DNA of 13,377 nucleotides from UBA3305 sp002373555 (GCA_946612455.1 CAMOER010000053.1:1-13377), one strand, 5' to 3'; counted from the stretch's first letter, positions 1 through 6,279 are shown. Notes: a model not told the origin generated them from the sequence alone. Numbers and translations are program-made.

Positions 1-117
1 ATCAGGAATATCGTTTTCAATTTTCCTATGCCGGTACAGGGGCAGGAAATTAAGAGCCTGCCCTTGGAATCGGAGTCAACAGTTGAGACCGTTGTGCGGC
101 TGGAAAAACAAATATAA
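1..117 (+). CDS. 3' end of an upstream gene, function unknown (partial)
   Basis: Frame 1 is open from the first base to a TAA at 115-117, giving a 38-residue C-terminal fragment. It has a normal protein composition: a hydrophobic NIVFNFPMPV stretch, then a charged end finishing in RLEKQI. The next gene's Shine-Dalgarno begins only 7 nt after the stop, which would fit an operon. I do not recognise the family. Frame 2 is also open to 133 but is rich in Arg, Trp and Cys and looks non-coding. Frame 3 stops at 51-53 and could be an alternative gene end. The assignment rests on composition and spacing only. Confidence 0.4.
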   Translation: MRNIVFNFPMPVQGQEIKSLPLESESTVETVVRLEKQI

Positions 118-124
118 AAAAACC

Positions 125-129
125 GGAGG
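125..129 (+). promoter_or_regulatory. Ribosome binding site that sets the nim start
   Basis: GGAGG lies here. An in-frame ATG at 130 touches it directly (0 nt spacing), too close to be used. The in-frame ATG at 139 sits 9 nt downstream and is the likely start. Confidence 0.75.
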
Positions 130-138
130 ATGATCGAC

Positions 139-657
139 ATGTTCAGAGAGATGAGAAGAAAAGCACAGCAGACCAGTACGGAGGAATGCATCGAAATCCT
201 GAAAAATGCGAAGACAGGCGTGCTCGGCGTGACGGGCGACGACGGATATCCCTATACGGTGCCGCTCAGCTTTGCCTATCATGAAAGCGCGGACGGCGGA
301 CTCGGATCGATCCATTTTCACTGCGCCACGGTCGGACACAAGATCGACGGAATCAAACGAAATGAAAAGGTGTCCTTCTGTGTGATCGCGAAGGATGAAG
401 TCATGCCGAAAGAACGTACGGTGAAGTACTTAAGCGTGATCGTCTTCGGACGGGCGAGATTCCTGACGGATCCGGAGGAGATGAGAGCCTCCGCCAATTC
501 GATCGGAGAAAAATATTCCGGCGCTTATCCGGAATTGTATAAAGAGGAAACGGAGGATTATCTGAAGAGAGGCGGCCTGTGCTGCGTGGAGATACAGATC
601 GAGCATATGACCGGCAAGATGGGAAAGGAAGAGATGAAAGAAAGGAAGCAGCACTGA
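139..657 (+). CDS. Pyridoxamine 5'-phosphate oxidase-family protein, NimA-like
   Basis: A cytosolic flavin-binding split-barrel protein of 172 residues. It resembles the NimA/5-nitroimidazole-reductase-like branch of the pyridoxamine 5'-phosphate oxidase superfamily. Features visible in order are an N-terminal helix with the ECIEIL..AKTGVLGV pattern (16-31), the strand YPYTVPLSF (37-45), the strand IHFHCA followed by GHKID (58-70), KRNEKVSFCVI (73-83), and a C-terminal EIQIEHMTGK strand (151-160). GHKID and the preceding FHCA are typical of Nim-like proteins, which usually bind FMN or heme. The substrate is not known, and family membership alone does not show nitroimidazole resistance. The start at 139 is chosen from Shine-Dalgarno spacing. 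The gene converges with gap, and its TGA lies in the loop of a 12-bp hairpin. True PNPOx is unlikely because the overall pattern is the Nim type. Confidence 0.85.
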   Translation: MFREMRRKAQQTSTEECIEILKNAKTGVLGVTGDDGYPYTVPLSFAYHESADGGLGSIHFHCATVGHKIDGIKRNEKVSFCVIAKDEVMPKERTVKYLSVIVFGRARFLTDPEEMRASANSIGEKYSGAYPELYKEETEDYLKRGGLCCVEIQIEHMTGKMGKEEMKERKQH

Positions 658-670
658 TGTGCTGCTTCCT
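643..670 (-). terminator. Hairpin between convergent nim and gap, overlapping the nim stop
   Basis: AGGAAGCAGCAC (643-654) pairs perfectly with 659-670 around a TGAT loop, giving a 12-bp stem. The nim stop codon TGA (655-657) is in the loop. Read on the minus strand, the stem is followed by TTCTTTC, a poor but T-rich tail, so it best serves as a gap terminator. On the plus strand the following bases (GCTGTTTCAG) are a weaker tail, so bidirectional use is possible but not shown. Confidence 0.55.
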
Positions 671-683
671 GCTGTTTCAGAAA

Positions 684-1787
684 TTATTTCTTGGCGGCCT
701 TTTTCTCTTCGACAGCGGCAGCTTCCGCTTCCGCTTTCTTGGCGGCTGCTTTGGCTTCGCGCTCTACCTTCTTGAGATCCTGGCGGGCTGCATACTGCAC
801 CAGATCGATGCACTGGTTTGAATAACCCCACTCATTGTCGTACCATGCGATCAGCTTGACGAAGGAATCGTCCAGCATGATGCCGGCCTTGACATCGAAG
901 ATACAGGTCTGGAAGTTTCCGCGAAGGTCGGAGGAAACGATCTCATCGGTGTTGTACTCGATGATGCCCTTCATGGAGTGACGGCTGGCATCCTCGACAG
1001 CATCGCAGATATCCTCATACGTGGTCTTGGTCTTGAGCTGTGCGGTAAGGTCTACGACGGAAACATCGTTTGTAGGAACACGGAAGCTCATGCCGGTCAT
1101 CTTGCCCTTCAGCTCCGGAATGACCATGCCGACAGCCTTGGCTGCGCCGGTGGAGGAAGGAATGATGTTGTTGAAGACGGAACGGCCTGTTCTCCAGTCA
1201 CGTCCGCCGTTGGAGTCAACGGGCTTCTGCTTGGAAGTGGAAGCGTGGATCGTGGACATGAGGGCCTTCTCGATGCCGAAGGTGTCGTTGATGACCTTCG
1301 CCAGCGGAGCCAGGCAGTTGGTCGTACAGGAAGCATTGGAGATGATCCGCATGGAAGGATCATAGGTGCGGTGGTTAACGCCCATGACGAAGGTCGGGAA
1401 ATCCTTGTCCTTGCCGGGGGCGGTCAGGATGACTTTCTTTGCGCCGCCGACGAAATGCTTCGCGCAGTCCTCCAGGGTCCGGAACTTACCGGTAGACTCG
1501 ATGATATATTCAGCACCTGTGGAAGCCCAGTCGATCTTGGAAGGATCTTCCTCGGAGAAGACTTTGATCTTCTTGCCGTTGATGACAAGCTCTGTATCCG
1601 TCGCGCGGACACGTCCTTTGAAACGGCCGAATACTGAGTCGTACTCCATCTGATATGCCATGCGATGGATATCTGCATTGCGAAGATTGATCGCGCAGAC
1701 TTCGATATCAGTGTCGCGCTCCTCGAGGATCCGAAGGATAACACGGGCAATACGGCCGAATCCGTTAATACCTACTTTTACCAGCAT
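684..1787 (-). CDS. gap: Type I glyceraldehyde-3-phosphate dehydrogenase with Lys/Ala/Glu-rich C-terminal tail
   Basis: A cytosolic glycolytic enzyme that converts glyceraldehyde 3-phosphate, phosphate and NAD(P)+ to 1,3-bisphosphoglycerate; 367 residues. The Rossmann motif GINGFGRIAR is at 6-15. The catalytic signature SNASCTTNCLAP (150-161) contains nucleophile Cys154, and the base His181 lies in STIHAST. IIPSSTGAAKAVG (208-220) and WYDNEWGYSN (315-324) are classical. The start is the ATG at 1785-1787, with AAGGAG 7 nt upstream; the frame stays open further upstream but has no family homology there. Two oddities stand out. The protein ends about 30-35 residues late, in a charged tail (about 333-367). 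The Asp that normally follows AIN and the Leu/Pro pair near residue 192 are replaced, which may affect NAD versus NADP choice. It is transcribed alone from a good promoter at 1848-1876. Assignment to GAPDH is certain; cofactor preference is not. Confidence 0.97.
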   Translation of the reverse strand: MLVKVGINGFGRIARVILRILEERDTDIEVCAINLRNADIHRMAYQMEYDSVFGRFKGRVRATDTELVINGKKIKVFSEEDPSKIDWASTGAEYIIESTGKFRTLEDCAKHFVGGAKKVILTAPGKDKDFPTFVMGVNHRTYDPSMRIISNASCTTNCLAPLAKVINDTFGIEKALMSTIHASTSKQKPVDSNGGRDWRTGRSVFNNIIPSSTGAAKAVGMVIPELKGKMTGMSFRVPTNDVSVVDLTAQLKTKTTYEDICDAVEDASRHSMKGIIEYNTDEIVSSDLRGNFQTCIFDVKAGIMLDDSFVKLIAWYDNEWGYSNQCIDLVQYAARQDLKKVEREAKAAAKKAEAEAAAVEEKKAAKK

Positions 1788-1847
1788 AATACTTCTCCTT
1801 TCGGCGGTTCCGGGAGATTGTTGAAAATGGTACCGCACACTGATGTT

Positions 1848-1876
1848 ATTATACTTTATAATTCTCTTTTGTTCAA
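1848..1876 (-). promoter_or_regulatory. Sigma-A-type promoter of gap
   Basis: On the minus strand, -35 TTGAAC (1871-1876) and -10 TATAAT (1848-1853) are separated by exactly 17 nt. The predicted transcription start near 1841 leaves a leader of about 54 nt before the gap ATG. The perfect -10 and near-consensus -35 fit a highly expressed glycolytic gene. Confidence 0.75.
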
Positions 1877-1922
1877 TTTTATTACTTGTATAATAATACA
1901 TATATAATATATATATAAAGGC

Positions 1923-1951
1923 TTGACGAGGCGTATCGAAAAGGCGAAAAT
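1923..1951 (+). promoter_or_regulatory. Candidate promoter of ttcA with AT-rich upstream tract
   Basis: TTGACG (1923-1928) is followed after 17 nt by GAAAAT (1946-1951), which matches the -10 consensus at 4 of 6 positions. The preceding 1877-1920 is almost pure A/T, including an alternating AT run, and could act as an UP element. TATAAT hexamers at 1889 and 1903 on this strand lack a well-spaced -35. This is a weak call. Confidence 0.35.
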
Positions 1952-1976
1952 AAGAACCATTATGAAGGAACGGGAG

Positions 1977-1991
1977 GCCGGCGCTGCCGGC
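1977..1991 (+). other. GCCGGC hairpin in the ttcA leader
   Basis: GCCGGC at 1977-1982 and again at 1986-1991 is self-complementary and forms a 6-bp GC-only stem with a 3-nt GCT loop, 9 nt before the Shine-Dalgarno. A similar GCCGGC pair precedes the aspartate kinase gene. Any role in translation is inference. Confidence 0.3.
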
Positions 1992-2000
1992 GGAACCGGA

Positions 2001-2007
2001 AAAGGAG
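2001..2007 (+). promoter_or_regulatory. Ribosome binding site that sets the ttcA start
   Basis: AAAGGAG ends 8 nt before ATG 2016. The frame is open back to 1923, but the upstream 31 codons are not needed by the family and no comparable site precedes them. Confidence 0.7.
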
Positions 2008-2015
2008 TGAACTCT

Positions 2016-2888
2016 ATGCCAGAGAACAGCAGACAGTCTGCGGTCAGCGAATATGCGAAGGAAGTGGAAAAGTCGATCCGGAAACGGTTTCACAAGCGCC
2101 TTCTGTCACCATTTGCAAAAGCAATTAATACCTACGAACTGCTTGCACCGGGCGATCACGTGGCGGTCTGCATCTCCGGCGGGAAGGACTCCATGCTGAT
2201 GGCGAAGCTCTTCCAGGAGCTGAAGCGCCATGACAAGTTCCCTTTTGAACTCACATTCCTGGTGATGGATCCCGGGTATAATCCGGAGAACCGGAAGCTG
2301 ATCGAGGAGAATGCGGCGAAACTGGAGATCCCGATCCGGATCTTCGAATCGACGATCTTTGATTCCGTCGTGGATATCGAAAAATCGCCGTGCTATCTGT
2401 GCGCCAGGATGCGCCGCGGCCATCTCTATGCGAAAGCAAAGGAGCTCGGCTGCAACAAGATCGCGCTCGGGCATCATTACGACGATGTCATCGAAACGAT
2501 CCTGATGGGCATGCTCTACGGCGGCCAGGTGCAGACCATGATGCCGAAGCTGCATTCCACGAATTTCCCGGGGATGGAGCTGATCCGGCCGATGTATCTG
2601 ATCCGGGAGGACGATATCAAGCTGTGGCGCGACGTGAACGGCCTGAAGTTCCTGCGGTGCGCCTGCCGCTTTACCGAAAACAATGAGGTCCCCGAAGAAA
2701 CAGAATGGACCCCGGGCGGTGAGCCGGAGTCCAAGCGTCTTGCAGTAAAGCTTCTGATTAAGGAAATGAAGAAATCCAATCCTTTTGTGGAATCGAATAT
2801 CTTCAAGAGTGTTGAAAATGTCAATCTGAGCACGGTGATCGCCTACAAGAAAGACGGTGTGGTGCACAGATTTACGGATGAATACTGA
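2016..2888 (+). CDS. ttcA: TtcA-family tRNA 2-thiolation protein (PP-loop ATPase, Fe-S)
   Basis: A 290-residue cytosolic PP-loop protein of the TtcA/TtuA group. TtcA uses ATP to adenylate a tRNA base (cytidine 32 in E. coli) and inserts sulfur with the help of a [4Fe-4S] cluster. The PP-loop SGGKDS is at 54-59. CYLC (126-129) is followed by ARMRRGHLY, as in TtcA. LGHHYDD (151-157) and MLYGGQ (166-171) are also characteristic. The remaining cysteines form CAC (215 and 217), where E. coli TtcA has a CxxC, so three cluster ligands are available but with different spacing. The gene is divergent from gap and ends 3 nt from the argS stop. The family is clear; the exact modified base is inferred. 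A diverged paralogue acting on another nucleotide is possible, hence the symbol is tentative. Confidence 0.85.
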   Translation: MPENSRQSAVSEYAKEVEKSIRKRFHKRLLSPFAKAINTYELLAPGDHVAVCISGGKDSMLMAKLFQELKRHDKFPFELTFLVMDPGYNPENRKLIEENAAKLEIPIRIFESTIFDSVVDIEKSPCYLCARMRRGHLYAKAKELGCNKIALGHHYDDVIETILMGMLYGGQVQTMMPKLHSTNFPGMELIRPMYLIREDDIKLWRDVNGLKFLRCACRFTENNEVPEETEWTPGGEPESKRLAVKLLIKEMKKSNPFVESNIFKSVENVNLSTVIAYKKDGVVHRFTDEY

Positions 2889-2891
2889 AGG

Positions 2892-4658
2892 TCACATCTG
2901 CTCCGGCGCGGAGATGCCCAGAAGATCGATGCCGGTCTCCAGGACTCTCAGTGCCGCGCTGATCAGCGCGATCCAGCTCATTTTCCGTTCCTTATCGCTT
3001 TCGGTCAGGATCCTGTGTTCGTGATAGAAGCTGTTGAAAGCATTCGATACTTCGTAGATATACTGGCAGATCCTGTGCGGCGCGATATCCGCGCAGGCAT
3101 CGTTGATGGCGGCGCCGGCACCGCAGAGCTTCAGCTGCAGCGCTTTCTCGGATGCATCGCCCGCCGGCAGGATGCGGCCGTTCATGGAAGCGTCGGCTTC
3201 GGTCAGGTATTTCTTCAGGATCGATTTGATCCGGACGATCGTATAGAGGATGTAGGGCCCTGTGTTTCCTTCAAAGGAAAGGAAGCGGTCCATATCAAAT
3301 ACATAGTTTTTGCCGGCCTGGTTCGACAGATCGCCGTACTTCAGCGCTGCAAGGCCGACCATTTCCGCGACTTCCTTTGCCGAATCGTCATCCATGCTGC
3401 CGTTCTCCCGGATCCTCGCGAGCGCAGCTTCATTGATGTCGGAGATCAGCGTTTCCAGACGCATGACGCCGCCTTCCCGCGTTTTGAAAGGCTTGCCGTC
3501 CTTACCGTTCATCGTGCCGAAGCCGAGGAAGGTGAGCTTCGTCTCGGGACGGATGATGCCGGCCTTTCTGGCGGTACGGAACACCTGGGTAAAATGCATG
3601 TCCTGGCGCTTGTCGACCACATACAGCACTTCGTCGGGATGATAATCGCGTTCGCGCTGCACCAGCGTTGCAAGATCGGTCGTTGCATACAGGGATGCGC
3701 CGTCCGATTTTTTGATCAGGCAGGGAGGAACATCATGGGTATCCGTCTCTTCCTGGACTTCCACGACCATGGCGCCCTGGCTCTCCACGAGCAGGCCTTT
3801 TGCTTCCATATCCGCGATCATGTCCGGGATGAACTCCTGCGCATCGCTTTCTCCTTTCCAGAGATCGAAATGCACATCGAGCTTTTCGTAATTCTTCTTC
3901 AGATCCGTCACGGAGAGGCGGATGATATGTTCAAAGATCGCACGGTATCCGCGGACGCCCTTCTGCAGTGCGATCGTCGCATTGTGTGCGGCTTCCGCAA
4001 ATGCGGCGTCTTCCTTGCTGCGCGCGCTTGCTGTCGGATAGATCTCCTCCAGATCGGAGAGGGTAAAAGGCGCTTCGGCCGGATAGTCACCGGTAAACGC
4101 CGGATCGAAGTAGGGAAGATCCGGCTGACGGCGGCGGAGCTCCTCCATGATCAGGCCCATCTGCAGGCCCCAGTCGCCCAGATGGATATCGCCGAGCACT
4201 TCATATCCGCAGTAGCGGTAGATGCGCTTCAGGCTTTCGCCGATGATCGCGGCACGCAGATGTCCCACGTGCAGCGGCTTCGCGACATTCGGTCCGCCGT
4301 AATCCATGATGACTTTTTTGCCGGTGCCGCTCTGCTCAGCAAGCAGATGCTCATCGGCTGCGGTATCGGTCAGCATTTCCGCAAGCGCTTCCGGTGCGAC
4401 GGTAATATTGATGAATCCGGGCTTTACGGATTCGATCTTTTCAAAAACCGGATTGCCGGCGCATGCCGCGGCGACTTCGTCAGCGATCACAAAAGGCGCT
4501 TTGTGATACTTTTTCGCGCCAGCCATGGCGCCGTTGCACTGATATTCGCACAGATCGGGACGGTTGCTGATCACAACGGTACCGAGCGATGCATCATAGC
4601 CGCAGGAAGCAAACGCGGCTTTCAGGACTTCTTCAAGCTTTGATTGGATTATATTCAT
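2892..4658 (-). CDS. argS: Arginyl-tRNA synthetase
   Basis: A class I aminoacyl-tRNA synthetase that charges tRNA-Arg with arginine in the cytosol; 588 residues, normal for the family. The N-terminal ArgRS-specific domain (about 1-110) is followed by the HIGH-type signature GGPNVAKPLHVGH (121-133). The catalytic core shows GDWGLQMG and NGKDGKPFKTREGG. EGNTGPYILYT begins the C-terminal DALR-type anticodon-binding region, and the protein ends in LDLLGISAPEQM, the usual ArgRS terminus. The start is the ATG at 4656-4658, with GGAGG 7 nt upstream. A promoter lies just upstream (4686-4714) and leaves a leader of only about 20 nt, too short for a T-box. The gene is monocistronic here, convergent with ttcA and divergent from the aspartate kinase. 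No key residue appears missing. Confidence 0.97.
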   Translation of the reverse strand: MNIIQSKLEEVLKAAFASCGYDASLGTVVISNRPDLCEYQCNGAMAGAKKYHKAPFVIADEVAAACAGNPVFEKIESVKPGFINITVAPEALAEMLTDTAADEHLLAEQSGTGKKVIMDYGGPNVAKPLHVGHLRAAIIGESLKRIYRYCGYEVLGDIHLGDWGLQMGLIMEELRRRQPDLPYFDPAFTGDYPAEAPFTLSDLEEIYPTASARSKEDAAFAEAAHNATIALQKGVRGYRAIFEHIIRLSVTDLKKNYEKLDVHFDLWKGESDAQEFIPDMIADMEAKGLLVESQGAMVVEVQEETDTHDVPPCLIKKSDGASLYATTDLATLVQRERDYHPDEVLYVVDKRQDMHFTQVFRTARKAGIIRPETKLTFLGFGTMNGKDGKPFKTREGGVMRLETLISDINEAALARIRENGSMDDDSAKEVAEMVGLAALKYGDLSNQAGKNYVFDMDRFLSFEGNTGPYILYTIVRIKSILKKYLTEADASMNGRILPAGDASEKALQLKLCGAGAAINDACADIAPHRICQYIYEVSNAFNSFYHEHRILTESDKERKMSWIALISAALRVLETGIDLLGISAPEQM

Positions 4659-4685
4659 GGATATTCCTCCGTATTTCGTTCCCCT

Positions 4686-4714
4686 ATTGTAGCAGTGAGA
4701 ACCGTAAATTGCAA
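4686..4714 (-). promoter_or_regulatory. Promoter of argS
   Basis: On the minus strand, TTGCAA (4709-4714), a 17-nt spacer and TACAAT (4686-4691) make a good sigma-A-type promoter. The predicted start near 4679 gives a leader of about 20 nt. Confidence 0.6.
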
Positions 4715-4742
4715 TCTTTCCTTGCGCGGATGACGGTTTTTG

Positions 4743-4771
4743 TGGACATTCCGCATCAAATAATGTATGTT
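4743..4771 (+). promoter_or_regulatory. Promoter of the aspartate kinase gene
   Basis: TGGACA (4743-4748), a 17-nt spacer and TATGTT (4766-4771). The -35 has one mismatch and the -10 has two. A start near 4778 gives a leader of about 40 nt, too short for a lysine riboswitch. Confidence 0.45.
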
Positions 4772-4781
4772 AATTCCGTAT

Positions 4782-4802
4782 GCCGGCGGAAGACCTGCCG
4801 GC
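4782..4802 (+). other. GCCGGC hairpin just before the aspartate kinase Shine-Dalgarno
   Basis: GCCGGCGG (4782-4789) pairs with 4795-4802, with one G-U pair, around a 5-nt loop. The stem ends 5 nt before the ribosome binding site at 4808-4812, close enough to influence translation. The function is inference. Confidence 0.35.
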
Positions 4803-4807
4803 GCTGT

Positions 4808-4812
4808 GGGAG
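4808..4812 (+). promoter_or_regulatory. Ribosome binding site that sets the aspartate kinase start
   Basis: GGGAG lies 6 nt before ATG 4819. The earlier in-frame ATG at 4780 has no site upstream, would begin with 13 residues outside the family, and would lie almost at the predicted transcript start. The start is therefore 4819, giving MRTVVAKFGGSS. Confidence 0.7.
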
Positions 4813-4818
4813 AAATGT

Positions 4819-6132
4819 ATGAGAACGGTAGTAGCGAAATTCGGAGGCTCATCCCTGGCGGATGCAGCGCATTTCAGAAGGATCAGGGAGATCGTGGAGG
4901 CGGATCCGGACCGCCGGTTCATCGTGGTCTCCGCACCGGGAAAGCGTTTTCCGGAAGACACGAAAGTGACGGATCTGCTCCTGGCCTGTTATGAGGAGGC
5001 AGTGACGGGAAAGAGCTTTGCCGCGGAGCTTTCGCGTGTAAAAGCCAGATACCAGGAAATCATCGACGGACTGCAGCTGGATTTCCCGCTGGACCGGGAG
5101 ATCGGCATCTTAAGCAGGCACCTGTCCGGCAAACCCGACCCGGAATATGTTGCGAGCCGCGGCGAATATCTGAATGCGAGGATCATGGCGGAGTATCTCG
5201 GCTTCACCTTTGTCGATCCGGAATGGTGCGTCTGCTTTGACGGAGACGGGAAGCTGAATGACGCCATGACGAGAAGAGCGGTCAGCGCTTCGCTCCGTCC
5301 GCTGGAGCGTGCTGTCATCGCCGGCTTTTACGGCGCGGACAATGACGGGCGCATCCGGACATTCTCACGAGGCGGTTCGGATGTCACTGGTAGTCTTGCC
5401 GCGTGCGCACTGCATGCGGATCTGTATGAGAACTGGACGGATGTCTCCGGTCTGATGTCGGCCGACCCGCGGATCGTCAATGATCCGAAGTCTGTAGAGT
5501 ACATCAGCTACAGGGAGCTCCGCACACTGTCCTACATGGGCGCCTCTGTGCTGCATACCGATTCCGTGCTGCCGGTGTCCGATATGGGGATCCCTATTAA
5601 TATAAGGAACACAGAGCATCCGGAACACCCCGGGACTATGATCGTCCGGAAGCTGCCGAAGGGGCAGAAAAAGGATCCGGTGGTCGGCGTCGCCGGCCGG
5701 AAAGGCATGACGGTCATCCAGGCGGAGAAGGTCATGGCGAGCGACGGCTCCGGCTTTGCCGCCATCATCCTTGATCTTTTAAGAAAACGGCAGCTGCCGT
5801 TCGAACAGTGCCTGACGGGGATCGATACGGTCACACTTGTCATCCGGAGCGATCTGCTTGAGAAATACAAGGAAGGCCTGCTCGAGGAAATGCGTACGAC
5901 GCTCCATCCGGATTTTATTTCGATCAAGGAAAACCTGTCGATGATCGCCGTCGTCGGAGAGAAGGGAACCGAAGCCAGCAATGCGAATGTACAGGTGCTG
6001 CATGCGCTGACAAAGGCCGGCATCGAGATCAGCACGATCAACCAGGGGACCGGAAAGCTCAACCTCCTGATCGGGATCCCGGAGGACAAGTACGACACCG
6101 CGATCCGCGCGATCTATGAGACAATGGGCTGA
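4819..6132 (+). CDS. Aspartate kinase (monofunctional, two ACT domains)
   Basis: Catalyses ATP-dependent phosphorylation of L-aspartate, the first step to lysine, threonine and methionine; cytosolic, 437 residues. The kinase domain (about 1-285) opens with KFGGSS (7-12), has RGEYLNA (114-120) and SRGGSDVTG (183-191), and continues into TDVSGLMSADPRIV (207-220), all hallmarks of aspartokinases. The C-terminal half carries two ACT-like regions (about 298-365 and 374-436), including GTEASNANVQVLHAL, so feedback inhibition by an amino acid is expected. The effector cannot be read from the sequence. No homoserine dehydrogenase or decarboxylase domain is fused. The gene is divergent from argS, and an imperfect hairpin follows its stop. 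The next gene (proS) has its own promoter. I leave the symbol blank because paralogues (lysC, thrA-like, yclM) cannot be separated here. Confidence 0.93.
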   Translation: MRTVVAKFGGSSLADAAHFRRIREIVEADPDRRFIVVSAPGKRFPEDTKVTDLLLACYEEAVTGKSFAAELSRVKARYQEIIDGLQLDFPLDREIGILSRHLSGKPDPEYVASRGEYLNARIMAEYLGFTFVDPEWCVCFDGDGKLNDAMTRRAVSASLRPLERAVIAGFYGADNDGRIRTFSRGGSDVTGSLAACALHADLYENWTDVSGLMSADPRIVNDPKSVEYISYRELRTLSYMGASVLHTDSVLPVSDMGIPINIRNTEHPEHPGTMIVRKLPKGQKKDPVVGVAGRKGMTVIQAEKVMASDGSGFAAIILDLLRKRQLPFEQCLTGIDTVTLVIRSDLLEKYKEGLLEEMRTTLHPDFISIKENLSMIAVVGEKGTEASNANVQVLHALTKAGIEISTINQGTGKLNLLIGIPEDKYDTAIRAIYETMG

Positions 6133-6152
6133 GGCGGCAGGTGCTGCTGCCT
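6132..6152 (+). terminator. Hairpin after the aspartate kinase gene, weak terminator
   Basis: AGGCGGCAG (6132-6140) pairs with 6144-6152, with one G-U pair, around a GTG loop directly at the stop codon. No T-tract follows (GTTCGGGCACC), so intrinsic termination would be inefficient. GGTGC (6140-6144) can alternatively pair with GCACC at 6158-6162. Confidence 0.3.
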
Positions 6153-6169
6153 GTTCGGGCACCGTTCAC

Positions 6170-6198
6170 TTTACAACGATGAAGCTTTATGTTATGCT
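6170..6198 (+). promoter_or_regulatory. Promoter of the proS-glyA operon
   Basis: TTTACA (6170-6175), a 17-nt spacer and TATGCT (6193-6198). A start near 6205 leaves about 75 nt of leader. I see no T-box consensus or stem I in that space. Confidence 0.5.
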
Positions 6199-6267
6199 CC
6201 ATGAGCAGGAAATGCAACGAGAAATCAAGGCGGAATCAGTCTCTGATATCGTCACAGGATAAAGAAC

Positions 6268-6272
6268 AGGAG
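6268..6272 (+). promoter_or_regulatory. Ribosome binding site that sets the proS start
   Basis: AGGAG ends 1 nt before ATG 6274 and 7 nt before ATG 6280. The second spacing is functional, so translation should begin MAKEKKLVK rather than two codons earlier. Confidence 0.7.
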
Positions 6273-6279
6273 TATGGAA

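Noticed and set aside
1898..1918. Alternating AT tract as a replication origin or repeat array
   Set aside because: It is short, with no DnaA boxes or dnaA/dnaN neighbours; it is better explained as promoter-region AT richness.
1788..2093. N-terminal extension of the gap reading frame
   Set aside because: The frame is open upstream, but GAPDH homology begins at the ATG 1785-1787, which has its own Shine-Dalgarno; the extension crosses the gap promoter and the ttcA 5' end.
3015..4643. A 542-codon open frame on the plus strand opposite argS
   Set aside because: It is fully antisense to a complete ArgRS with all motifs, and its product is rich in His, Arg and Phe as expected of a GC-skewed shadow frame; no family is recognisable.
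4772..4818. Lysine riboswitch before the aspartate kinase gene
   Set aside because: The leader is about 40 nt, while the lysine element needs roughly 170 nt.
6199..6279. T-box riboswitch in the proS leader
   Set aside because: Only about 75 nt are available; GGGCACCG near 6157 resembles part of the T-box core by chance, but no stem I or full core is present and it lies upstream of the predicted start.
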